From assembly GCA_005792225.1 (NCBI GenBank), contig SXSP01000385.1:1-6248 (forward strand): a stretch of 6,248 nucleotides of DNA, in the 5' to 3' direction. Position numbers and translations under genes: made by a program. A model generated the notes under the pieces. The model was given only the letters and a program-made list of their open reading frames with translations, made no database searches and was not told the origin of the DNA. This document shows, one piece after another, positions 1-4,754 of the stretch. The first letter of the stretch is position 1. Each line of letters opens with the position of its first letter. The DNA comes from Bdellovibrionales bacterium (GTDB lineage: Bacteria; Bdellovibrionota; Bdellovibrionia; Bdellovibrionales; JAMPXM01).

Positions 1-42
1 CACTTGGCCGAGTAAATCCTGACTTTGTGAATGTGCTGCCAT
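1..42 (-). CDS. Possible 5' end of a leftward gene, cut by the window edge
   Basis: On the minus strand an ATG at 42-40 opens a frame that stays open for 14 codons to the window edge (MAAHSQSQDLLGQV). It begins 15 bases after the stop codon of the upstream RaiA-like gene, a spacing typical of an operon. Only a weak GGGA stands about ten bases before the ATG. The fragment is too short to recognise or to prove coding, so no function is proposed. It could equally be the 3' untranslated region of the upstream gene. Confidence 0.3.
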   Translation of the reverse strand, partial: MAAHSQSQDLLGQV

Positions 43-57
43 ATTCGATTTTCCCGG

Positions 58-387
58 TCAGTGCGTGACAGTTGGAATCTCGCTGTCTCGTCTCGCGGCG
101 ACTTCCGCGATCTCTTCATGAAGGCGCTCGAGGCTGCGACGAAGAGCGATCCGCGGATTGTCGGCGGATTCCCAAGAGCGCCAAAGGTGATCACCCGAAT
201 GAATGACGACCAGACAGCTCACTTCGCCGATCGAATCTTCGTCGAAGAAGGCGACTTCATAGTCTGTCGAATCCTCTCCGAGAGCGTGCTCGCGCATCCA
301 ATCTTTGATTTTTTCATCGACGAAGCGATTGAAACGCTGGCTTGGAACGCGTTCGTTGACGGTGATATGACCCATTTGTTCTGGCAT
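58..387 (-). CDS. HPF/RaiA-like ribosome-associated small protein
   Basis: This gene encodes a 109-residue soluble protein without signal peptide or membrane segment. Its layout fits a short, divergent member of the RaiA/HPF (sigma-54 modulation) fold: an N-terminal strand and helix (about residues 6-35), then strands around YEVAFFD (43-49), GEVSCLVVIHS (54-64) and DHLWRSWES (66-74). A C-terminal helix follows, NPRIALRRSLERLHEEIAEV (77-96). The 'dP..Al..sl..L' pattern before the last helix is the family feature I lean on. Classical members bind the 30S decoding region and silence ribosomes in stationary phase. This copy is acidic, so binding to rRNA is less certain. The start is set by a strong SD (GGGAGGA, 397-391 on the minus strand) 3 bases before the ATG. 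A hairpin overlapping that SD is listed separately. The next possible gene follows after 15 bases. A second RaiA-like gene lies at 1538. The family call is from pattern recognition only. Confidence 0.65.
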   Translation of the reverse strand: MPEQMGHITVNERVPSQRFNRFVDEKIKDWMREHALGEDSTDYEVAFFDEDSIGEVSCLVVIHSGDHLWRSWESADNPRIALRRSLERLHEEIAEVAARRDSEIPTVTH

Positions 388-439
388 AAGTCCTCCCGCG
401 ACCTTTGCTGATAAAACTAGCTTCGGCCTCGCGGGACTT
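388..439 (-). promoter_or_regulatory. Leader hairpin that can mask the ribosome binding site of the RaiA-like gene
   Basis: Read on the minus strand, the arm AAGTCCCGCGA (439-429) pairs with TCGCGG-gag-GACTT (401-388), giving 6 plus 5 base pairs with a 3-base bulge. Sliding the pairing instead gives 8 uninterrupted pairs (436-429 with 401-394). The loop is 27 bases. The 3' arm contains the SD GGGAGGA and touches the start codon at 387, so the folded RNA would hide the SD. Read on the plus strand, the same repeat is followed by CTTTTTG, so it might also act as a weak rightward terminator. The repeat is directly visible, and the regulatory role is inferred. Confidence 0.5.
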
Positions 440-538
440 TTTGTCTTTGGCGGCCTATGATTTTTTTGTTTAGAAAGCTGGACTGCGTCTTAAAGCGGGT
501 GTTAGAAGCGGTGGGATTGGAGGCGAATTGCGACGGTT

Positions 539-1345
539 ATGCGCAGGTTAGAAGAATACGAACCGATTTTAAGCCAAGCCCTCCGTCTTTGCGCTCGCCA
601 ATCGGCATTTGAGTGCCAGCCTCCGCTTGGTGATGTCCTCGCTTCTCACCCCCGGCTGATCGTCGCCGTGAATCACTCAACGCCGCTCTCGTGGCTCCCG
701 GCGGCAGCACTCCTCGTCGTCAACGCCGTCGCTCGAGGCGGGGGACTGCGGACTCCCATGGGAGTCATGGATCGCTTCTTTTTTCACGTACCCTTCTTCC
801 GCGAGCTCGCTCATCTGATCACTCAGACGGAGAGACCGCTCTCTTCTCGAGAACTCATTGAGAAATTTGAAGCGTCGGAAAACCTTGATCTCGTCGTGTT
901 CCCCGAAGGCTCCAATTGCTTCTTCGGTCGCTCTGATGAAGTGCAGGAGTTTCGTTCGCCGAAATTTGTCGAGATCGCCCTTCGCACGGAATCACCCATT
1001 TTGATCGTCGCGCACTGGGGTTCTGAAAACTGGGCAAAGTCGATCGAGGTCCCGCAGGCGATTGTCGATCGCCTCGGTGTTCTGCCGCCATTTATGCAGC
1101 GGTTTTTTGAAAAGCGCCTGAAAGAAAAGGGCAAGCTCGTTCTGCCGATGTGGCCGGCGCCCATGGAGCGATTCTCGATGCGTTGTGAACTCTATCATCC
1201 GAGTTTAAGCGTGGACGATCTTGCGGACGATGCCGATGAGAGATTCACGCAAATCGCGGGCGAGGCGGAACGAATCCGCAATCGAATGTGCGAACTCGTA
1301 GCGGAACTCTCCGGTGAAAAACAGCGCACCATTGCTCGAAACTAG
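539..1345 (+). CDS. PlsC-like lysophospholipid acyltransferase family protein
   Basis: The protein has 268 residues. It resembles the PlsC/LPLAT superfamily, which transfers acyl chains to lysophospholipids such as 1-acylglycerol-3-phosphate at the inner membrane. The blocks are in the expected order: NHSTPLSW (45-52) for block I; HVPFFRELAHLITQTERPL (83-101), like the P-f-G...R block II; VVFPEGSNCFFG (119-130), the FPEG block III; and PILIVAHW (153-160) for block IV. The block I Asp of NHX4D is replaced by Ser51, so either catalysis differs or the family uses another residue. A hydrophobic stretch around 53-64 may dip into the membrane. The first in-frame start is ATG 539. The only good SD, GGAGG at 519-523, is 15 bases upstream, which is longer than usual. 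The exact acceptor cannot be told from sequence. The flanking RaiA-like genes give no pathway clue. Confidence 0.75.
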   Translation: MRRLEEYEPILSQALRLCARQSAFECQPPLGDVLASHPRLIVAVNHSTPLSWLPAAALLVVNAVARGGGLRTPMGVMDRFFFHVPFFRELAHLITQTERPLSSRELIEKFEASENLDLVVFPEGSNCFFGRSDEVQEFRSPKFVEIALRTESPILIVAHWGSENWAKSIEVPQAIVDRLGVLPPFMQRFFEKRLKEKGKLVLPMWPAPMERFSMRCELYHPSLSVDDLADDADERFTQIAGEAERIRNRMCELVAELSGEKQRTIARN

Positions 1346-1358
1346 ACGATCAACAGCC

Positions 1359-1376
1359 TCTAAAAATTTCTTTAGA
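1359..1376. repeat. Short AT-rich inverted repeat after the acyltransferase gene
   Basis: TCTAAA (1359-1364) and TTTAGA (1371-1376) form a 6-pair stem with a 6-base loop, 13 bases after the stop codon of the acyltransferase gene. No GC-rich stem or T-tract accompanies it on either strand. It is at most a weak RNA hairpin and does not meet the standard for an intrinsic terminator. Confidence 0.25.
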
Positions 1377-1469
1377 AAATTAAAAGCGCCGTAATCATCC
1401 GTAAATACTTCAAAAGATGAAGACTCGCTCGACCTAGAGCTGTGGCTCTCGTACTCGCTATTGCGGTGT

Positions 1470-1498
1470 CAACTTGATATCGGTTATGGTCCAAGTTG
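1470..1498. repeat. Inverted repeat upstream of the second RaiA-like gene
   Basis: CAACTTG (1470-1476) and CAAGTTG (1492-1498) are perfect 7-base inverted arms separated by 15 bases. They lie about 40 bases before the start codon at 1538, in the only sizeable non-coding gap of this region (1346-1537). The spacing would suit either a dimeric regulator's operator or a leader hairpin. I could not find a convincing -35/-10 pair around it. The repeat is visible; its role is unknown. Confidence 0.3.
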
Positions 1499-1537
1499 CA
1501 GTTGATAGGTCAAATGAAGATCCACTGAGGGGGTTAG

Positions 1538-1855
1538 ATGATTCAAATGTTGAGCAAAGGCATCGAGAAGTTCGAATACATCGATTTCGAACCGACGAGC
1601 ATTCTTACTCTTCGTGCCAAGGAAAAGCTCAACCGCATTTTCGGCGAATCGCCCAGCGATTCCTCCACTCGCGGATTCTTGCGTAAAACACGTGAGGGAT
1701 TCCAGGGTGTGATGCACGTCCGTTCTGCGGTAGGTACCTTCATGGCTGACGTCATCGGTGAAGATCCTGTGGCTGTTGTCGATACTTTGTCGCGTAAGAT
1801 CCGCTCGCAATTGCGTATGTGGAAGCGCCAGCGCCAGCTGGCGATCGACGCTTAA
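1538..1855 (+). CDS. HPF/RaiA-like ribosome-associated small protein (second copy)
   Basis: The product is a basic protein of 105 residues. Its second half reads FQGVMHVRSAVGTFMADV (55-72), then GEDPVAVVDTLSRKI (74-88) and RSQLRMWKRQRQ (89-100). This matches the closing part of HPF/RaiA proteins: paired strands, then a helix with 'a.D.l..Kl..Ql..yk.r'. The N-terminal part, with the strand IEKFEYIDFEPT (9-20) and a helix at 23-35, fits the first strand and helix. The length equals that of short HPF-type factors. The expected role is binding the 30S decoding centre and protecting or inactivating ribosomes, and the Arg/Lys-rich tail supports rRNA contact. GAGGGGG (1527-1533) lies 4 bases before the ATG, and an in-frame TAG directly precedes the start, so it cannot lie further upstream. 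The gene converges on the Rsm22 gene with a 10-base gap and no visible terminator between them. Confidence 0.7.
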   Translation: MIQMLSKGIEKFEYIDFEPTSILTLRAKEKLNRIFGESPSDSSTRGFLRKTREGFQGVMHVRSAVGTFMADVIGEDPVAVVDTLSRKIRSQLRMWKRQRQLAIDA

Positions 1856-1865
1856 TCTCTTGAAA

Positions 1866-2954
1866 TTATGGGACCGGCGCCGATGGCGGGAGCTCTTCGA
1901 TGGCCTCCGCACTCGGTAGCCGGATCTCTGAACCTCGTTTCTCCTCACCAGAAAATTGAACCAAATTTCCGCGTTCGAGCTCGATGGCCCTAGAGCCCTT
2001 CGGAAACCTCTGCGGAAACCAAGCGAAAAACTCTCGGTCAGAGTTTCGACATACGGCTTGGCGATTTTTTCCTTTTTCCTCGAGCGTATCCCCGATCAAT
2101 CGGGCGAAGCGATTCAACGATTCCTGCGGACGGCGGGATCTTCTCGCCAAGATATACGAGAAGGTGAGCGTTCTGTTTTTCATCGGAAGTTGTTTTTCGA
2201 TCTGCATGAACCACTGGGGTGCCGCCCAGTGAATGCGATCGTGACACCAATCCTTTTGCGAATGCAGTAGAAGGGGGCAATCGCCCTCGTGCGTGCACGG
2301 AGCCCAGAGCGAGAAGCCCCACGCGAGAAGGTCTTTTCGGAATGCTTGAAGGCGTCTTGCGTCGCTTTGAGTGCTCGGTTCGATGATGGCGAGAGCTTCA
2401 GCGTGGCGCCACCAATCGGGTGCCTGCGCGAGTTCCGTGTAGACGTAAGACGCAATGACAAGCGTCTGTTTGGAAGGCAGCTCCCGGGTTTCTTCCACTG
2501 AAAGATGGCGGCTTTTTAACTCGTGCTCGGCTCCGTGCGCGAGCGCCTCGCAGAGCCTCACGGCATCGTCTGACAAGTCTTGCGCGAGCGCATGTTGAAA
2601 CTTGCGGCCACTCTGTTTTGCGCGATCCATGAAGGCCAAAATTCCGCTGCCGGTCCCGCATCCGATGTCGAAGAGCGAATCCAATCCCTCGTAAAACCCA
2701 AGTCGTGCGGCCTCGTCGGCGACCGAACGGTTGCGCGCATAATTGAGCGGAAAATAGTAGGCGAGGGATGCCGCCTGCGCGAAAGCTTCACGCCATGGAG
2801 TTTGCCCTTCCGGATTCGCGAGGTAAAAATCCGAGAGCTTCTGGACCGCCCGGGCGATTTTTCCCGGCTCACCCAGAGAGTAACCGATTTTTCTAAGCTC
2901 TTGTTCGAGAAGGGGCTCGTACGATTCAGGCAGACCGATTTTTCGCTTGTTCAT
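1866..2954 (-). CDS. Rsm22-family SAM-dependent methyltransferase / small ribosomal subunit factor
   Basis: This 362-residue protein matches the Rsm22 (METTL17) family, small-subunit assembly factors known best from mitochondria and present in some bacteria. The Rossmann-type methyltransferase core shows motif I DIGCGTGSG (96-104), AQDLSD (124-129) for the acidic loop, SYVYTEL (169-175) and the family's IEPST (191-195). The family signature follows: APCTHEGDCPLL (218-229) and DWCH (235-238). Cys220, Cys226, Cys237 and Cys302 sit where METTL17/Rsm22 proteins carry iron-sulfur cluster cysteines. The tail from about 345 is Pro/Glu-rich and probably disordered. ATG 2954 is the first in-frame start, but no SD stands before it (CGCGCCCCGA precedes the ATG), so initiation is weak or SD-independent. 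It probably acts on, or as a chaperone for, 16S rRNA; the methylated base is not known from sequence. It is convergent with the RaiA-like gene and divergent from the peroxiredoxin gene. Confidence 0.85.
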   Translation of the reverse strand: MNKRKIGLPESYEPLLEQELRKIGYSLGEPGKIARAVQKLSDFYLANPEGQTPWREAFAQAASLAYYFPLNYARNRSVADEAARLGFYEGLDSLFDIGCGTGSGILAFMDRAKQSGRKFQHALAQDLSDDAVRLCEALAHGAEHELKSRHLSVEETRELPSKQTLVIASYVYTELAQAPDWWRHAEALAIIEPSTQSDARRLQAFRKDLLAWGFSLWAPCTHEGDCPLLLHSQKDWCHDRIHWAAPQWFMQIEKQLPMKNRTLTFSYILARRSRRPQESLNRFARLIGDTLEEKGKNRQAVCRNSDREFFAWFPQRFPKGSRAIELERGNLVQFSGEEKRGSEIRLPSAEAIEELPPSAPVP

Positions 2955-2999
2955 TCGGGGCGCGATGTTAGCACACCCGGGGGTTTTTACCTCTTTTTC

Positions 3000-3028
3000 T
3001 TGGCTCGCGCGAAAATCTTCGCTCTAAT
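3000..3028 (+). promoter_or_regulatory. Sigma-70-like promoter for the peroxiredoxin-kynB pair
   Basis: TTGGCT (3000-3005, 4 of 6 to TTGACA) and TCTAAT (3023-3028, 5 of 6 to TATAAT) are separated by exactly 17 bases. Transcription would begin near 3035 and give a leader of about 24 bases carrying the SD AAAAGGA (3044-3050) before ATG 3059. The element lies in the 104-base gap between divergent genes. Confidence 0.5.
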
Positions 3029-3058
3029 GTGACATAAGATTTCAAAAGGACAAACCGC

Positions 3059-3571
3059 ATGGCAAAGAAAGCTCCTGCCGCTAAAAAAACAAAATCAATT
3101 GAGTACAAACTGAAAATAGGCGATCACGCGCCCGATCTCGAAATCCCGGCGACTTCGGGTCAAACTCTTTCCGTGACGGATTTCAAAGGCAAGGGTCTCG
3201 TTCTTTACTTTTACCCGAAGGACAACACACCCGGCTGCACTCTTGAGGGACAAGACTTCAAACGGTTAGAAAAGAAATTCAAGGCCGCGGGCGTTTCGAT
3301 CTTAGGAGTCTCAAAAGACAGCCTCAAAGCGCACGAAAAGTTCAAGGAGAAGTGCGGCTTTCCCTTCGAGCTTTTGTCGGATGAGGACGGCAAGCTTTGC
3401 AAGGCCTTCGATGTCATTCAGATGAAGAGCCTCTACGGTCGTAAGTTCGAAGGGATCGAGCGCTCCACTTTTGTGATCGACTCAAAAGGCGTCGTTCGCG
3501 GAGAATGGCGCAAGGTGAAAGTGGCAGGACATGCCGAAGAGGTCCTCGACTTCGTAAAGAGCGAGCTATGA
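3059..3571 (+). CDS. bcp: Thioredoxin-dependent thiol peroxidase, PrxQ/Bcp type
   Basis: This 170-residue peroxiredoxin reduces H2O2 and organic hydroperoxides in the cytoplasm using thioredoxin-like donors. After a Lys/Ala-rich extension (1-17) comes GDHAPDLEIP (21-30), then the active-site stretch YFYPKDNTPGCTLEG (50-64). Cys60 is the peroxidatic residue, and Pro53 and Thr57 complete PxxxTxxC. The common PrxQ resolving cysteine five residues later is absent (Gln65). Cys99 (EKCGF) or Cys114 (KLCKAF) are the candidates; some PrxQ proteins use a cysteine in the Cys99 region. FELLSDEDGKLCKAFDV (103-119) and GIERSTFVID (132-141) are characteristic family blocks. The SD AAAAGGA ends 8 bases before the ATG, and a good promoter lies upstream. 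The stop codon overlaps the kynB start (ATGA), so both should be made from one mRNA. Confidence 0.93.
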   Translation: MAKKAPAAKKTKSIEYKLKIGDHAPDLEIPATSGQTLSVTDFKGKGLVLYFYPKDNTPGCTLEGQDFKRLEKKFKAAGVSILGVSKDSLKAHEKFKEKCGFPFELLSDEDGKLCKAFDVIQMKSLYGRKFEGIERSTFVIDSKGVVRGEWRKVKVAGHAEEVLDFVKSEL

Positions 3572-4233
3572 CGAAGATTCACGACATCACGCCGGTCATC
3601 TCGGGACGCCTCGGCACTTGGCCGGGCGACGTTGCGTTTCGGCGTGATGTCTCGTTTGACTTCAAAAAGGGCGATCATCTCACTTTAAGTTCCATTCAGT
3701 CGACGCTCCATCTCGGGGCGCATACCGATGCGCCCAATCACTATGTCGCCCACGGGAGAGGAATCGCGAGCGTCGATCTTCAGCGCTACATCGGTCCTTG
3801 TTTAGTCCTTCATGCCAATGTGGGCCGCGGTGAGCGCGTCACAAAAGCCCACCTCTCGGAAAAATACCGAAACGCGATCAGCTGGCCGGCTCCGCGCGTT
3901 CTCGTTCGAACTGGGAGCTTTCCTGATCCTGAGAACTGGAACTCTGATTTCTGCTCACTCGACCCCGCATTGATCGAAGAATGGGCGAAAGCCGGGGTCA
4001 AACTCGTCGGAATCGATACGCCTTCGATCGATCCGGAGACATCACAGTCTCTCGATGCGCACAAAACGGTGGCGCTTTACGACCTCTCGATCCTTGAAGG
4101 GGTCGTTTTGTCAGAGATCGAGGAAGGGCTTTACACTTTGATCGCGCTTCCTCTAAAGATTGAAGATGCGGATGCGGCGCCGGTCCGAGCCGTGCTGCTC
4201 GATGGTCCTGAACTGAGACTGGGGTTTGATTAA
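3568..4233 (+). CDS. kynB: Kynurenine formamidase (arylformamidase)
   Basis: The enzyme (221 residues, usual for KynB) hydrolyses N-formyl-L-kynurenine to kynurenine and formate, the step after tryptophan 2,3-dioxygenase. The metal-binding signature HxGTHxDxPxH appears as HLGAHTDAPNH (48-58), with Ala for the usual Thr. His48, His52 and Asp54 are the expected ligands. VGIDTPSIDP (147-156), SLDAH with His165, and ILEGVVLSEI with Glu177 are the other family blocks, and the ending YTLIALPLKIEDADAAPVRA is typical. I chose ATG 3568, not an earlier in-frame start at 3505, because homologues begin near 'iyDiTp.i' and it forms an ATGA overlap with the peroxiredoxin stop. Independent SD strength is poor, consistent with translational coupling. 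Coupling of kynB to a peroxiredoxin, with kynA on the other strand, is unusual. A cyclase of the same fold is the alternative, but the neighbouring kynA favours KynB. Confidence 0.88.
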   Translation: MTKIHDITPVISGRLGTWPGDVAFRRDVSFDFKKGDHLTLSSIQSTLHLGAHTDAPNHYVAHGRGIASVDLQRYIGPCLVLHANVGRGERVTKAHLSEKYRNAISWPAPRVLVRTGSFPDPENWNSDFCSLDPALIEEWAKAGVKLVGIDTPSIDPETSQSLDAHKTVALYDLSILEGVVLSEIEEGLYTLIALPLKIEDADAAPVRAVLLDGPELRLGFD

Positions 4234-4255
4234 TTGCGAAGCCTTCCGATAAAAT
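4226..4255 (+). promoter_or_regulatory. Sigma-70-like promoter for the CheX-like gene
   Basis: TTGATT (4226-4231, 4 of 6 to consensus, overlapping the end of kynB) and TAAAAT (4250-4255, 5 of 6) are separated by 18 bases. The start point would be near 4262, so the transcript would carry the SD GGGAGA (4270-4275) and the ATG at 4284 but not the earlier ATG at 4254. This supports the later start for the protein. Confidence 0.45.
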
Positions 4256-4283
4256 GTGGGTTCACACACGGGAGACGTCGCGA

Positions 4284-4754
4284 ATGCTGGATCTTAAGTT
4301 CATCAATCCTTTCATCCTCGGAGCCGTAGAATCCTTGAAGACACAAGGAGGCTTGACGGTAGAAGGCGGAAAGCCTTTCTTGAAAGGAAAAGAGACGCAG
4401 CCCGAAATTTCGATTGCCGCTCAACTGGGTCTCACGTCGTCAAATTTCAAGGGCGCCATGAGCCTTTGCTTCGAGGAAAAAGTTTTCTTGAAGATGCTTT
4501 CGAACATGTTCGGTGAAGAAGTGAAAGAGATCACCCCCGAAAACCAAGACGGTGCGGCTGAAATTCTCAATCAAGTTTATGGATACGCGAAGACCGCTCT
4601 GAATCCTGCTGGGTACACGTTCGATCGCGCGATCCCAACCGTCGTCCGCGGAAAAGATCTGCAGACTTCCCACGGAAAACTTCCTACGCTCGTTATCCCC
4701 CTTCGCTCGGAAGTGGGATTTATCTTCATCGAGATCAGCGTTCACGGCCTTTAA
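4284..4754 (+). CDS. cheX: CheX-like chemotaxis phosphatase domain protein
   Basis: The 156-residue product resembles stand-alone CheX of the CheC/CheX/FliY family, which removes phosphate from CheY-P. The catalytic pattern D/S-x3-E-x2-N is present as DGAAEILN (Asp89, Glu93, Asn96), followed by YGYAK with Lys103. The protein begins LKFINPFILGAVESLK (4-19), the usual opening of CheX proteins, and ends in strands LVIPLRSEVGFIFIEISV (136-153). It has a single such motif, as CheX does and unlike CheC, which has two. ATG 4284 is preferred over ATG 4254 because GGGAGA ends 8 bases before it, the family N-terminus matches, and the apparent promoter lies between. Its stop codon overlaps the stop codon of the convergent kynA in TTAA, leaving no room for a downstream terminator. 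No other chemotaxis gene is in view, so its response-regulator partner is unknown. Confidence 0.8.
   Translation: MLDLKFINPFILGAVESLKTQGGLTVEGGKPFLKGKETQPEISIAAQLGLTSSNFKGAMSLCFEEKVFLKMLSNMFGEEVKEITPENQDGAAEILNQVYGYAKTALNPAGYTFDRAIPTVVRGKDLQTSHGKLPTLVIPLRSEVGFIFIEISVHGL

Noticed and set aside
31..411. Plus-strand open frame of 126 codons across the first RaiA-like gene
   Set aside because: It is antisense to a gene with a strong SD and family-like sequence, and its own translation shows no recognisable pattern or SD.
456..461. TATGAT as a -10 box for the acyltransferase gene
   Set aside because: It matches 5 of 6, but no -35 element is found at 16-18 bases; the upstream sequence is the GC-rich hairpin arm.
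1487..1500. TGG...TTGCA resembling a sigma-54 promoter before the second RaiA-like gene
   Set aside because: Only 8 bases separate the GG and GC, while the sigma-54 element needs 10.
1856..1900. Possible bidirectional terminator between the convergent RaiA-like and Rsm22 genes
   Set aside because: Only short GC-rich matches such as CGCC/GGCG are present, with no T-tract on either strand.
1484..1948. Minus-strand open frame of 154 codons across the second RaiA-like gene
   Set aside because: Its Arg/His/Ser-rich translation looks like the shadow of a coding strand, and it also overlaps the Rsm22 gene.
2580..3032. Plus-strand open frame of 150 codons opposite the Rsm22 gene
   Set aside because: It lies antisense to a clearly conserved methyltransferase and has no SD or recognisable domain.
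4254..4283. Longer CheX-like protein from ATG 4254
   Set aside because: It has no SD and overlaps the predicted -10 box. The ATG at 4284 has a good SD and the family N-terminus.
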